Part shown: piece after piece, positions 29,648 through 41,041 of the stretch
Numbering within the stretch: position 1 is the first letter of the stretch
Layout: the number at the start of each line of letters is the position of its first letter
From: an uncultured Oscillospiraceae bacterium
GTDB taxonomy: Bacteria > Bacillota > Clostridia > Oscillospirales > Ruminococcaceae
DNA: 43,737 nt
Reading direction: 5' to 3'
NCBI GenBank assembly: GCA_949737515.1
Contig: CATJCP010000179.1
Span: forward strand, 1-43,737
Notes under the pieces: generated by a model
The model's input: the letters and a program-made list of their open reading frames with translations, nothing else
Told to the model about the DNA's origin: nothing
The model's database searches: none
Translations under genes and position numbers: made by a program

Positions 29648-30770
29648 GGCAGAACATTACCGTAATATTCCAAAATTGGAATTAACTCCCTCTCCAGGGG
29701 TCAATATAGTCTATGGAGATAATGCTCAGGGCAAGACTAACCTGATCGAATCCCTGTGGCTGTTTACTGGAGCTAAAAGCTTTCGTGGATCTAGGGACAG
29801 CGATCTCATTCAGTTTGGCAAGGAGACCGCCAGGCTGTCCATTGTCTTTCAGAGGGAGGAACGGGAACAATGCGCTTCCCTGTGTTTTTCCCGAAAGGGT
29901 AAAAAAAAGGTGACCCTCAACCATGTGGACCTTCCCAGCCAGGCCTCTCTGGCAGGAGAGGTGTATGCGGTGGTGTTTTCCCCAGTTCACCTTTCCCTGG
30001 TCAAAGACGGGCCGGAGGTACGGAGGCGTTTTCTGGATACGGCTATCTGCCAGCTTATGCCCCGTTATGTGGACATTCTGGGGCGGTATGCCCGGGTTCT
30101 TCGCCAGCGCAACGCGCTGCTGAGGGAGCTGCGCCGTGCAGGCTCTTATCCGTCTCTCCATGGGGATGAGGAACAAATGCTGGAGGTATTTGATGATGCC
30201 CTGTCCCGTCTTGCCGCATCCATAATACGCGCCAGACGCAAGTATGTGGAGCGGCTGGAGACCGCGGCTGGGGAAGTATATCGGGGAATATCCAGCCAAA
30301 GCGAGACCCTTCGCCTGGTATACCAGAAGGGGATTTCCCCCATTGAAGAGGCCTCTTCCCAGAATATTCTGCAACAGCTCCGGCAAAGCCGTCCGGCGGA
30401 TATTTCCGCTGCTGCGACGCTGGTCGGACCCCACCGGGATGACATGGCTTTTTTTATTGGAGAAAACGATGTCCGTTTTTTTGGTTCTCAGGGCCAGCAG
30501 AGAAGTTGCGTCTTGTCTTTAAAGCTGGCGGAGAGTATAATTATAGAGGAAGCCGCCGGACAGCGTCCCATCATCCTTCTGGACGACGTTATGAGCGAAT
30601 TGGACAGTTCCAGGCGGGATTATTTGCTCAACTCCCTCAAAGGACAGCAGGTGTTTATCACCTGCTGTGACACTGCTTATTTCCATTCCCTGAAAAATGG
30701 GAGGTGTTTTCACATTGCAGGCGGTTCCCTGAAGGGTGAAGTCCTGGAGTTTGGAAAGGGGGCTTGGTAA
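29628..30770 (+). CDS. recF: DNA replication and repair protein RecF
   Basis: An ABC-type ATPase that helps load RecA at gaps through RecO and RecR. In 380 residues it has Walker A NIVYGDNAQGKTNLIES, the signature FGSQGQQRSCVLSLKLAE and Walker B PIILLDDVMSELDSSRR. The start is GTG (29628-29630) with GAGGTGG 6 nt upstream, inside the end of yaaA. It lies in the standard yaaA-recF-remB-gyrB run. Confidence 0.97.
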   Translation: MEISRIEAEHYRNIPKLELTPSPGVNIVYGDNAQGKTNLIESLWLFTGAKSFRGSRDSDLIQFGKETARLSIVFQREEREQCASLCFSRKGKKKVTLNHVDLPSQASLAGEVYAVVFSPVHLSLVKDGPEVRRRFLDTAICQLMPRYVDILGRYARVLRQRNALLRELRRAGSYPSLHGDEEQMLEVFDDALSRLAASIIRARRKYVERLETAAGEVYRGISSQSETLRLVYQKGISPIEEASSQNILQQLRQSRPADISAAATLVGPHRDDMAFFIGENDVRFFGSQGQQRSCVLSLKLAESIIIEEAAGQRPIILLDDVMSELDSSRRDYLLNSLKGQQVFITCCDTAYFHSLKNGRCFHIAGGSLKGEVLEFGKGAW

Positions 30771-30772
30771 AA

Positions 30773-31057
30773 ATGTATCTGCATTTAGGGCAGTACACGG
30801 TGGTCCATACCGGGGACATTGTGGGAATATTTGATATTGACAATTCCTCTGTCTCCCGTTCTACCAAGGATTACCTGGCCCAGGCCCAAAAGCGCGGCTG
30901 GGTGGTCAATGTCTCAGAGGAGATCCCCAAGTCCTTTGTGGTCTGTCGCCACAGGGATGGGGAGATAAAGGTATATATCTCCCAGATATCCTCTTCTACC
31001 CTGCGTAAGCGCACTGGTTTTGTGGATGGCCTTTCCAACTGCCTACCCAAACGGTGA
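30773..31057 (+). CDS. remB: RemB-like DUF370 regulator
   Basis: A 94-residue member of the RemA/RemB (DUF370) family, DNA-binding regulators of biofilm-matrix genes in Bacillus. It reads MYLHLGQYTVVHTGDIVGIF, DIDNSSVSRSTKDYL and SFVVCRHRDGEIKVYISQIS. I choose ATG 30773-30775; AGGGGG lies 10 nt upstream, inside the end of recF, while TTG at 30764 is too close to it. The place between recF and gyrB is the conserved yaaB/remB position. Confidence 0.93.
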   Translation: MYLHLGQYTVVHTGDIVGIFDIDNSSVSRSTKDYLAQAQKRGWVVNVSEEIPKSFVVCRHRDGEIKVYISQISSSTLRKRTGFVDGLSNCLPKR

Positions 31058-31070
31058 TAGATAGAAATAG

Positions 31071-33044
<1,974 letters not shown>

Positions 33045-33067
33045 CTGAAAGGCGGTGCAGCAGCCCT

Positions 33068-33649
33068 ATGTTTGAGAATCAACAGCCGTTGCAGACTATC
33101 GAGTATACCATTACCCTGGATCAATTTCTGGATTTTAACCGCTCTGTTGCCGAAGAGAATTACCATACCCAGAGGAGAAAATCCATGGTTATGGGTGTGA
33201 TAGAGATATGTGTGGGTGCCCTTTTTATTGCTGTCCTGCTGACCCAGAAGAGTAAGGTGGAGTACTTTAATCTGTTTCTTTTGATGGGGGCGCTGCTGAT
33301 ATGCTTTGGAGCGTATTCAGTTATCTTTTACAAGTTCGTCTTCCCCAAGCAGCTTACCGCCTCCGCCACCAAGCAGTATCAGAAAAGCGAATATCTTCGA
33401 GGAAATATCCTGGTGGAGTTTTATAATGATCGGCTGTTTGAACAGTCGGGAACCTATTCAGACTCTATCAACTGGGAGGATACAGAGGGCTTCCGGGAAA
33501 CTCCTACCCTCCTCCAGGTAATGCTCAAGGATACCCGGTGTATCCTGATTCCCAAAACCCAGGTCTTGGGCCAGGTAAACGAGCTGAAGGAGCTTTTCCA
33601 AAAGCTGTCTGACGTTTATAACCTTCCGTATAAAAAAGCCCCGGTATAA
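33068..33649 (+). CDS. YcxB-like membrane protein 1
   Basis: 193 residues: an N-terminal segment (TIEYTITLDQFLDFNR), two adjacent membrane helices (VMGVIEICVGALFIAVLL and FNLFLLMGALLICFGAYSVI) and a soluble C-terminal domain with FYNDRLFEQSGTYSDSINWE and CILIPKTQV. This is the YcxB-like arrangement; the function is unknown. ATG 33066-33070 region: I use 33068, with AAAGGCGGTG about 11 nt upstream, since the earlier TTG (33041) overlaps the gyrB stop. It is in the gyrB-gyrA operon. Confidence 0.7.
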   Translation: MFENQQPLQTIEYTITLDQFLDFNRSVAEENYHTQRRKSMVMGVIEICVGALFIAVLLTQKSKVEYFNLFLLMGALLICFGAYSVIFYKFVFPKQLTASATKQYQKSEYLRGNILVEFYNDRLFEQSGTYSDSINWEDTEGFRETPTLLQVMLKDTRCILIPKTQVLGQVNELKELFQKLSDVYNLPYKKAPV

Positions 33650-33697
33650 CTCATATAAGCTGTGGGGGTTAACCAAACCTTTGAAAGGAGTGTTTCT

Positions 33698-34252
33698 GTG
33701 AGCCAGTCCCCTGGGTTCCTTCCCTCCGGCCAGCCGGTCTGTGTTCGCTGCAGCAATCAGTCCTGTGACCTTTACCATGGGCTGCAGCTTCAGCAAAAGG
33801 CGCATGGACAGGGGAGAAGAATCTTCCAAATGGTCCTTTCCTTACTGCTGGCCGCAGTGATGTTAATCTCATGGCTTTGGGACAGCTCCTATATCATGGG
33901 GCTTATCTTAGGATTGGTGTGCATCGTCCTCTTTTTTCTGATCCTTTTTTTGCCTGGATATATTATGAGGCACACTGCGGAGATGCTTGCCGAACACTGC
34001 CGGGAGCTGGAATTCCAGGTGTTTGAAAACGGTACGCTGGTATTCGATGGGCTTGCGGCGGATTCCCTGCCCTCCAACGAAACCGCTGTTTACGAGGATG
34101 GAGAGATGTTCCTGTTTGAAACGAAATCCCAAAGGGTTTATCCCCTTCCCAAAAGGATGATAGAGCCTTTGGATTTAAAGGTATTAAAGGATATTTTTAA
34201 GGCCTATCCCGCCTTCTACACTTTTGAAGACGCGGGTTCTCTAAGCAGATAA
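33698..34252 (+). CDS. YcxB-like membrane protein 2
   Basis: 184 residues with the same plan as its neighbour: two membrane helices (FQMVLSLLLAAVMLISWLW and GLILGLVCIVLFFLILFL) followed by a soluble domain with FQVFENGTLVFDGLA and VYPLPKRMIEPL. An extra N-terminal piece carries two close Cys (VCVRCSNQSC), possibly a metal site. The start is GTG (33698-33700), 7 nt after AAAGGAG. It is probably a diverged duplicate of the gene before it. Its place inside the gyrase operon is notable; function unknown. Confidence 0.6.
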   Translation: MSQSPGFLPSGQPVCVRCSNQSCDLYHGLQLQQKAHGQGRRIFQMVLSLLLAAVMLISWLWDSSYIMGLILGLVCIVLFFLILFLPGYIMRHTAEMLAEHCRELEFQVFENGTLVFDGLAADSLPSNETAVYEDGEMFLFETKSQRVYPLPKRMIEPLDLKVLKDIFKAYPAFYTFEDAGSLSR

Positions 34253-34323
34253 GAGGTTAAAGGTTCCCATGTTGAGTGGGAAAATGATTTTTCTGAAATG
34301 CAATAAACTTTTGGAGGCGCATT

Positions 34324-36837
34324 ATGCAACAAGATGGCACCAGAATCATACCGGTGGACATAGAAAGGGAAATGAAAAAAAGTTTCCTGGATTATTCCAT
34401 GTCGGTCATTACAAGCCGGGCGCTGCCGGACGTGCGGGATGGATTAAAGCCGGTACACCGCCGCATCCTCTATACGATGCATGAAAATGGGCTGACCCCC
34501 AGCAAGGCGTACCGCAAGTCAGCGGATACAGTCGGTTCTGTTTTGGGACGATATCACCCCCATGGCGACGTATCGGTATATGATGCGCTGGTCCGTCTGG
34601 CCCAGGACTTTTCCCTCCGGTGTCCCTTGGTGGATGGTCATGGAAACTTCGGTTCTGTAGACGGAGACCCGCCTGCGGCCTATCGTTATACAGAGGCGCG
34701 TATGAGCGAAATATCCCTTCATATGCTGACGGATATTGACAAGGAAACGGTGGATTTTGGCCCCAACTATGATGACAACCGCAAGGAGCCTCTAGTTCTT
34801 CCCTCCCGTTTTCCCCAACTGCTGGTCAACGGCTCTACCGGTATTGCGGTGGGAATGGCCACCAATATTCCGCCCCATAACATGAAGGAAGTCATTGAAG
34901 CGGTAGACCTGGTGATGGAAAACCCGGACGCCACTTTGGATGAGATTATGGAAAAGATTCAGGGGCCGGACTTCCCAACAGGGGGGATCATTATGGGCCG
35001 TTCAGGAATACGGGCGGCCTATGCCACTGGCCGGGGAAAGATCATCCTTCGGGCCAGGGCGGACATTGAAGAGATGAAAAATGGCCGTTACCGCATTGCG
35101 GTGACGGAAATCCCCTATGCGGTAAACAAGGCCCGCATGATTGAGGGGATCGCCGAGTTGGTAAAGGACAAGCGGATCGACGGCATCAGCGACCTGCGGG
35201 ACGAATCTGACCGCAACGGGCTGCGGTTTGTCGTTGAGCTGAAGGCCTCCGCCAACCCCCAGCTTGTGCTCAACCAGCTGTATCAGTACAGCCAGATGCA
35301 GGAGACATACGGGATTATCCAGCTTGCCCTGGTAGACGGGCAGCCCAAGATCCTGACCATGAAGGAGATGCTCCAGCATTATATTACCTTCCAGACAGAG
35401 GTCATCACCCGGCGTACAAAATACGAGCTGCGCAAGGCCAAGGAGCGGGCCCATATTTTAGAGGGATTAAGGATTGCCCTGGATTATATTGACGAAGTGA
35501 TCGCCATTCTCCGTGCCTCTAAGGACCGTCCCTCTGGCCGCGCCGCACTGATGGAGCGGTTTGGATTGAGTGATCTCCAGGCCCAGGCAATTGTTAATAT
35601 GCAGCTTGGACAGTTGACTGGCCTGGAACAGGAGAAGATTGAGGACGAATTGGCACAGCTGAAGGCAAAGATCGAAGAACTGAACGCTGTCCTTGCAGAT
35701 GAGGGCAAGGTCCATACTATTATCCGCGAAGAGCTGGCGGTGATCGGAAATAAATTTAAGGACGAGCGCCGGACGGAGATCCAGGCGGTAAGCGGGGAAA
35801 TGGACATTGAGGATCTGATTCCCCAGCAGGATTGCGTCATCACCCTGACCCACTACGGGTATTTGAAGCGCCAGAATATGGATGTTTATAAGACCCAGAA
35901 GAGGGGCGGGCGGGGCGTATCCGGCCTGACCCGCAGGGATGAGGATTTTGTAGAGGAGATGTTTATCTGCTCCTCCCACGACTATATGATGCTCTTTACC
36001 AACCGGGGAAGGGTCTTCCGCCTGAAGGCCTATGAGATCCCCGAAAGCTCCCGTACAGCCAGGGGTACCAATGCGGTGAACCTGGTGCAGCTTGGAGAAA
36101 ACGAGAAGATCACCTCTCTGATCAAGGCCAGCGGGACAGAGGATGGAAGCTATTTGGTAATGGTGACCAAGAAGGGCATTATGAAGCGCACTGAACTGAT
36201 CGCATTCCGAAATGTGAGAAAAACTGGCCTGATTGCCGTTACCTTGGATGAAGGGGACGAGCTGGCTTGGGTGAAGCAGACCTCTGGAGACGACCAGCTG
36301 ATCATTGCCACCAAATTTGGACAGGCGATCCGTTTCCCGGAGGATGAGGCAAGGCCCCTAGGCCGTTCCGCAAGAGGCGTCAAGGCCATCAGCCTGGAAG
36401 AGGGCGACGAGGTGGTCGGCATGGCCAGGCTGCGGGATGGAGCTACCCTGCTGACCATTACCGAAAAGGGATTTGGAAGGCGTTCTGTGTATGAGGAGTA
36501 CCGGATGCAGAGCAGAGCAGGAAAGGGGATCATCAATTATAAGGTCAATGACGACAAGGGCTATGTCACTGGCATTAAGTCAGTTGACGACGACGACGAC
36601 GTGATTATGATCACAGACGACGGCGTGATCATTCGGATTCCTGTGGAACAGGTTACGGTGCAGTCCAGGTATGCGGGCGGCGTAAGGGTTATGCGGGTCG
36701 CAGATGGAGGAAGGATTGTCACTGTGGCAAGGGCCCCCAAGGAGGATGATGTGGACGGCGAGGGCGAGACAGAATCAGAGGAAGATTCCGTTGAACAGGG
36801 TGTTCTTTCGGAGGAGATCACGGAGGATAAAGAATAA
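34324..36837 (+). CDS. gyrA: DNA gyrase subunit A
   Basis: The DNA-cutting subunit of gyrase, 837 residues. The breakage domain includes [19 protein letters not shown] and [13 protein letters not shown], with Tyr122-type catalytic Tyr in AYRYTEA. The C-terminal pinwheel has the GyrA box QKRGGRG, needed for negative supercoiling. A very acidic tail (about 810-837) ends the protein. In the quinolone region the residue at E. coli position 83 is Val (GDVSVYD), while Asp87 is kept. TTTGGAGG precedes the ATG. A strong terminator follows. Confidence 0.98.
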   Translation: MQQDGTRIIPVDIEREMKKSFLDYSMSVITSRALPDVRDGLKPVHRRILYTMHENGLTPSKAYRKSADTVGSVLGRYHPHGDVSVYDALVRLAQDFSLRCPLVDGHGNFGSVDGDPPAAYRYTEARMSEISLHMLTDIDKETVDFGPNYDDNRKEPLVLPSRFPQLLVNGSTGIAVGMATNIPPHNMKEVIEAVDLVMENPDATLDEIMEKIQGPDFPTGGIIMGRSGIRAAYATGRGKIILRARADIEEMKNGRYRIAVTEIPYAVNKARMIEGIAELVKDKRIDGISDLRDESDRNGLRFVVELKASANPQLVLNQLYQYSQMQETYGIIQLALVDGQPKILTMKEMLQHYITFQTEVITRRTKYELRKAKERAHILEGLRIALDYIDEVIAILRASKDRPSGRAALMERFGLSDLQAQAIVNMQLGQLTGLEQEKIEDELAQLKAKIEELNAVLADEGKVHTIIREELAVIGNKFKDERRTEIQAVSGEMDIEDLIPQQDCVITLTHYGYLKRQNMDVYKTQKRGGRGVSGLTRRDEDFVEEMFICSSHDYMMLFTNRGRVFRLKAYEIPESSRTARGTNAVNLVQLGENEKITSLIKASGTEDGSYLVMVTKKGIMKRTELIAFRNVRKTGLIAVTLDEGDELAWVKQTSGDDQLIIATKFGQAIRFPEDEARPLGRSARGVKAISLEEGDEVVGMARLRDGATLLTITEKGFGRRSVYEEYRMQSRAGKGIINYKVNDDKGYVTGIKSVDDDDDVIMITDDGVIIRIPVEQVTVQSRYAGGVRVMRVADGGRIVTVARAPKEDDVDGEGETESEEDSVEQGVLSEEITEDKE

Positions 36838-36838
36838 G

Positions 36839-36881
36839 AAAAAAGGATGCGCACCTTTCTCACAGGTGCGCATCCTTTTTA
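36839..36881 (+). terminator. Terminator of the gyrase operon
   Basis: A 17-bp stem AAAAAGGATGCGCACCT with its complement, a 7-nt loop and a final T run. It also faces the convergent gene that ends at 36909. Confidence 0.9.
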
Positions 36882-36908
36882 ATGTTGATTCACTAAGAAA
36901 TGGTTCCG

Positions 36909-37937
36909 CTATATGGCCTTGGAACTTTTAAACCTGCTGGCCAGATAGATCCCTGGCTCAGTCACCGTCAGGGTGATATTGCCTTCTCCGTCAGTCTCCA
37001 CATTCTCGGCAACGGTATAGACCTTGCCGCTCTCGTAGCGGTAAACATTTACCACAGTATCTTGGAAGGACTTCCCTGTCAGCTGGACCCGAAGCTCAGC
37101 CTTAGAGGCCGGAAATTTTGACATACCGTTGATCGCGATTACAGGGACATTTTTGATCCCGCAGGCGTTTTCGATTTCAGCTTGGTTTTCCACTGCGCGG
37201 GAAACGCCCACATAGTGGCTTAAATAGGTGCTTGTGGATTTTATGTCTGATCCCTTGACGGTCCAGGAATAGGAATCGCCTGCAAAAACCAGGGATTTGG
37301 TTGGGTACTTTTTCAGGTTTTTAAGCCAAGAGTTGGAAACCCGGTTATCTCCAGAGACGTCCACAATTAGGGACTGACCCTCTGCGCAGGCCTCCAGCCC
37401 CTCCAGTACATTGATTGTATTGGCCTGGGAACGGTAGGCGCGATAAAGCGCGTCGTTTTCGTCCTCGTCCTCCCGATCCACATTGGGGTCTGGAATATGG
37501 TCGTCGCCGTCAATTACCTTTAATTTAATGTTGTTCAGGGCCACTGCCTGATAATTGACGCCTATCTTTTTTAGATATTTGACCACAAAACTTGTATTGA
37601 TCATTTCCTTTGCCTTGATCTCAATGCCGTACATCTGCAGGTTAGAGTTGTATACCACTTTGATATCCGCATACTTGCTGTTGGGCACATCCTCCACATC
37701 AATCGAATAGTCCGGTTTGGTCATCTGTACGGATGTGACAGGATAGAAGACGGTTTTTACCTCCGATTTGCCGTTGAGATCCATCACTACAGTCTGTTCC
37801 TCTGCGCCCTTGCCAACCAAAACATATTTTTGACCGGCGATAAACAGGTTTTCTGCCGCAGAGACAGGGAGGACAGCTGCCAGCATAACCGCACACATTA
37901 AAGCAAAGGCGATCAGGCGTTTTAGGCTTGTTTTCAT
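36909..37937 (-). CDS. Secreted protein of unknown function
   Basis: 342 residues. It starts with a clear Sec signal peptide (LIAFALMCAVMLAAVLPVSAA, cut probably after Ala-Glu at about 27). The mature part is mostly beta-type repeats with no family I can name. A strongly acidic stretch DREDEDENDALYRAYRSQAN sits near residue 155. The central portion (GLEACAEGQSLIVDVSGDN) and a C-terminal NVETDGEGNITLTVTEPG suggest Ig-like or S-layer-type modules. ATG 37935-37937 has GAGGTG 6 nt upstream; a longer frame starts inside that site. It follows the GNAT gene closely and may share its transcript. Confidence 0.7.
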   Translation of the reverse strand: MKTSLKRLIAFALMCAVMLAAVLPVSAAENLFIAGQKYVLVGKGAEEQTVVMDLNGKSEVKTVFYPVTSVQMTKPDYSIDVEDVPNSKYADIKVVYNSNLQMYGIEIKAKEMINTSFVVKYLKKIGVNYQAVALNNIKLKVIDGDDHIPDPNVDREDEDENDALYRAYRSQANTINVLEGLEACAEGQSLIVDVSGDNRVSNSWLKNLKKYPTKSLVFAGDSYSWTVKGSDIKSTSTYLSHYVGVSRAVENQAEIENACGIKNVPVIAINGMSKFPASKAELRVQLTGKSFQDTVVNVYRYESGKVYTVAENVETDGEGNITLTVTEPGIYLASRFKSSKAI

Positions 37938-37975
37938 GAAAAGCACCTCTTTCGGTTTGATATAGTATAAGATTT

Positions 37976-38863
37976 TTATTTTGCAGCCATTTGTGTTTGG
38001 GGAAGCTTATAATAATCAAATTGGATATCTGTTTCAAACCCATATTTTTGGAAAAGGGAGACGGCGGCGGGATGTTCGCTGTCCAGCTCGGCGGAAAGGT
38101 CCAAGTCCTTGTATTTTTGTTCCCAATGTTCCATCAAACCGCGGAGAATTCCCTCTCCATATCCTCTGCCCCGCAGCGCCTTTTTGACGCCAACTGCAAA
38201 TATGGTCATCCTCTCCTCTTCAATGCTGAAGCATCCAGTCCCCACGACAGCGTTTCCCACACAGGCAAGAAAGACTGATGTGTCTGGCGACTCACACAGC
38301 CGGGAAAACCATCCATCCGCATCCTCCAGCTCCATAGAGAACAGGGCGGCCAGCAGCGGGACAGCCCTTTCAGCGTCTTCGGGCTTGGCTTTTACCAAAG
38401 AGACAGGCTGAAAGCCCTTGGCGTTTTTCAATTTGGGCAGGGGTTTTCGGCGATAGGTCATCATGTATTCAGAAAAAGCGAGGGAAGCATTCAGTTTCTT
38501 GACCACAGCTGGAACGCTGGCAGAGAAAGGCTGTGCCACCAGGGAAAGAGATTTCAGGTCCTGCCACTCCTGGGATGCCTGTTTGAGCAGGGCGGTAAAG
38601 AAACCTCTCCTGCGGTATTTTGGATGGACAAAGGAGGTGATCTCCCCGTCTCTTCCTGCAGCAAACACCGAAAGAAATCCAGCCAAGTTTCCGTCCTCGT
38701 AAAGGAGGTAGAAGCAGTCCCGGTCAGGGTCGGCATTGGCTTGAGAATTCAGATAAACATAACTTTGGAGAGAAGGCTTTTCCGCCAAATTGCAGATTTC
38801 CTCCAGCTCCCGGATCTGCTCCTCCTGAGATTCATCAATGTAATGGAAACTTTTTATTACCAT
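37976..38863 (-). CDS. Tandem GNAT acetyltransferase
   Basis: 295 residues with two GNAT folds in a row. The first acyl-CoA loop is VHPKYRRRGFFTALLKQA (about residues 79-96); the second is VGVKKALRGRGYGEGILRGL (about 228-247), which has the better RGxGxG/A pyrophosphate loop. The terminal FQKYGFETDIQFDYYKLP is a standard GNAT ending. AGGAGG lies 9 nt before ATG. The first domain may have lost catalysis and only bind. Substrate unknown. Confidence 0.85.
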   Translation of the reverse strand: MVIKSFHYIDESQEEQIRELEEICNLAEKPSLQSYVYLNSQANADPDRDCFYLLYEDGNLAGFLSVFAAGRDGEITSFVHPKYRRRGFFTALLKQASQEWQDLKSLSLVAQPFSASVPAVVKKLNASLAFSEYMMTYRRKPLPKLKNAKGFQPVSLVKAKPEDAERAVPLLAALFSMELEDADGWFSRLCESPDTSVFLACVGNAVVGTGCFSIEEERMTIFAVGVKKALRGRGYGEGILRGLMEHWEQKYKDLDLSAELDSEHPAAVSLFQKYGFETDIQFDYYKLPQTQMAAK

Positions 38864-39062
38864 TAAATATATCCTCCTGTGCAGGCAGTTACAGGATCAG
38901 CGAAAAAGTGCCGGTGTTAATCGGCTGATTGCCGCCGCAACTGCGGAAAACCACATTTGTCATCACCTTGGGGAGAGCCGGTCAGAATATTTTATATTCC
39001 CTTTTTCCAGTATACCATATTCTGTTCTATGAAACAATCTCAGAGAAAAAATTCATAAAGCC

Positions 39063-39554
39063 TTAAAGAATGTGATAAATCTGGAGGACTTCCCCCTCGT
39101 CCAAAGCCTCTCTCTGGAGAATACCGCCGTTGTGGAGGATGGTTTTGGCGGATCCGGTATTGTCCTTTGCACAGGTTATGATAATGGGGCTGATACCATA
39201 TCCCCTCATAATGGGCAGCGCCATTTCCAGCATCTTGGCTGCATAGCCTTTCCTGCGCTCAGAGGGGCGTATGCCATATCCGGAATGGCCTTCCAGGCCT
39301 ATTTTTTGATACAGCCGGATGCTGATAGCTCCCAAGATTTTTTCGCCTTCCATAAAAAAGAATAACTCCTGGATTTTTTTATCTTCTTCCACCCAAGAGA
39401 GCCATTTTTCATAGGCTACAGGCCCTCTCTGCAGGCGGTTGTATCTCCGTATCGCGCCGGGATTGATCCGGCCTCCAAAGGCTTCCCATTCATCCATCAT
39501 CTCCTCGAACTGCTCTTTATGGCTGACGGACGGATGGACTAGTTGAAACGGCAT
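39063..39554 (-). CDS. GNAT acetyltransferase
   Basis: 163 residues of a single GNAT domain: ISIRLYQKIGLEGHSGYGIR, PSERRKGYAAKMLEMALPIM (acyl-CoA loop) and CAKDNTGSAKTILHNGG. It resembles acetyltransferases of the RimI-like general class. GGAGATGAGG precedes ATG. The gap before it on the left (38864-39062) shows nothing I can interpret. Confidence 0.85.
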   Translation of the reverse strand: MPFQLVHPSVSHKEQFEEMMDEWEAFGGRINPGAIRRYNRLQRGPVAYEKWLSWVEEDKKIQELFFFMEGEKILGAISIRLYQKIGLEGHSGYGIRPSERRKGYAAKMLEMALPIMRGYGISPIIITCAKDNTGSAKTILHNGGILQREALDEGEVLQIYHIL

Positions 39555-39695
39555 AAGGCCTCATCTCCTATACTGATTTATAAAGCAGATGGTAAACTTT
39601 ATCCGGCAGTTTCAATTCCCGCATATCTACTTCCAGGAAGGGCCAGGCAAGGCAGGAGGGGATCTTTATGTTTCATGGCAGGATAGATAGCTCCT

Positions 39696-40271
39696 TTAAA
39701 GTCCTGCTCCTTTTAAAATGCTCTCAATCTTTTCCTTGGGAAGGTCTGTCACCAGCAGAGGAGGATCAGGATTTTTATCGGTAAAGGGGCGGAGAAATTT
39801 GATCAGCCAACCGACTCCGTGCCATTCCCCCATTTTATATCCGGCATTATTGAAGATGCCGGCAGTGGAAAAGCCCATTTTCTGGTGCATGGCCATGCTG
39901 ACCGGGTTGGGCTGGGTGATGCAGGCGTATAGGCTGTAAAACCCTTGCTGTTCCAGAAGGCTGATTAAAGGCTGGTATAGGGCCTTCCCTATTCCTTGCC
40001 CTCTGTGTTCCCATTCCACATAAACGGAGAGCTCCGCGCTCCACTGATAGGCGGCGCGCTCATGCTGGGGGTGGGCATAGGCGTAACCCAAAATAATCCC
40101 GTTTTCCTCATAGACCAAATAGGGGAACCTGGGGTAAAACTGGGAGATGCGCCGGGACATCTCCGCCCCATCCGGCGGTTCGTATTCAAAGGTAACAGAG
40201 GTTTTTAAAACATAGGGGCAATATATTTCGGCCAAAGCGGAGCCGTCGCCAGGGGCTGCCATACGGATCAT
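39696..40271 (-). CDS. Phosphinothricin/methionine-sulfoximine-type N-acetyltransferase
   Basis: 191 residues of the PAT/MddA branch of GNAT enzymes, which acetylate phosphinothricin or methionine sulfoximine and sulfone. Diagnostic stretches are SVTFEYEPPDGAEMSRRI, YQWSAELSVYVEWEHRGQGI and NPVSMAMHQKMGFSTAGIFN, then GYKMGEWHGVGWLIKFL. The start is ATG 40269-40271, with a weak AAGAG ribosome site. It is driven by a TTGACA/17 bp/TACAAT promoter at 40318-40346. The true substrate is not predictable. Confidence 0.85.
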   Translation of the reverse strand: MIRMAAPGDGSALAEIYCPYVLKTSVTFEYEPPDGAEMSRRISQFYPRFPYLVYEENGIILGYAYAHPQHERAAYQWSAELSVYVEWEHRGQGIGKALYQPLISLLEQQGFYSLYACITQPNPVSMAMHQKMGFSTAGIFNNAGYKMGEWHGVGWLIKFLRPFTDKNPDPPLLVTDLPKEKIESILKGAGL

Positions 40272-40317
40272 GGTGAATCATCTCTTTCGGTTGTCATATT
40301 TTAAAGGCGCTGGTTTT

Positions 40318-40346
40318 ATTGTAGAGAAGATATCTTGCAGTGTCAA
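40318..40346 (-). promoter_or_regulatory. Promoter of the PAT-type acetyltransferase gene
   Basis: On the minus strand: TTGACA (40341-40346), 17 bp, TACAAT (40318-40323). Confidence 0.75.
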
Positions 40347-40383
40347 GATACAAGGGAGATGAAAAAGAAAGTAAGTGCAAGAC

Positions 40384-40412
40384 TTGTATCCTAAATGAAA
40401 ATAAAATATAAT
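40384..40412 (+). promoter_or_regulatory. Promoter of the DUF3788 gene
   Basis: TTGTAT (40384-40389), 17 bp, TATAAT (40407-40412). It is divergent from the PAT-type gene promoter. Confidence 0.7.
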
Positions 40413-40453
40413 AAGATTACAGAACGGGTATTGAATCACGGAAAGGAGCAAAA

Positions 40454-40891
40454 ATGATGCTTGAAAAAAATCCTTCTGCCGGGGATATGACGGTGCTGCT
40501 TGGTTCACAGCTATATGATGTTTGGAAAGATCTGTGTTTTATGATAGATGAAAAATATGAAATGGAGCACCTATGGGACCACGGCGGAAAAGCATGGACT
40601 TATGAATACAAATACCGCCGGGGAGGCAAGACATTGTGTACACTGTATGCCAGAGAAAACGATATTGGGTTTATGATTATTCTTGGGAAAGAAGAAAGGG
40701 TAAAGTTTGAGGGAATTAGGGAGACCCTTTCCGAAGAAGTCCAAAGAAACTATGATGAGGCCAAAATCTATCACGATGGAAAATGGGTGATGTATCATCC
40801 TAAAGACGCTTCCATGTTTGATGATTTTCTGCAATTACTGGCTGTCAAACGGAGGCCGAACAGAAAAACGAAAAAGGATGAAAAACTGTAA
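40454..40891 (+). CDS. DUF3788-family protein
   Basis: A 145-residue soluble protein. HLWDHGGKAWTYEYKYRRGG, TLCTLYARENDIGFMIILGK and YDEAKIYHDGKWVMYH match my memory of the DUF3788 family (about 140 residues, function unknown, widespread in Firmicutes). AAAGGAG lies before two adjacent ATG codons; the first is used here. It is a single-gene unit with its own promoter and a following hairpin. Confidence 0.75.
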   Translation: MMLEKNPSAGDMTVLLGSQLYDVWKDLCFMIDEKYEMEHLWDHGGKAWTYEYKYRRGGKTLCTLYARENDIGFMIILGKEERVKFEGIRETLSEEVQRNYDEAKIYHDGKWVMYHPKDASMFDDFLQLLAVKRRPNRKTKKDEKL

Positions 40892-40970
40892 CAAAGATTA
40901 AGAGCCTGACCCCAAATGATCTGCGCACATCTAGTTCTGGGATAGGTCGTAAATTTGATAGAAACATTAA

Positions 40971-41017
40971 CATAAACAACCGGAAGATTGTGTTTGCCAA
41001 TCTTCCGGTTGTTTATG
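40971..41017. terminator. 20-bp perfect hairpin between convergent genes
   Basis: CATAAACAACCGGAAGATTG and its exact complement flank a 7-nt loop. The embedded GTTT runs make it a bidirectional terminator for the DUF3788 gene and the Rpn-like nuclease gene. Confidence 0.75.
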
Positions 41018-41041
41018 AAGGGGTAGGCTGCTTCACAAAGG

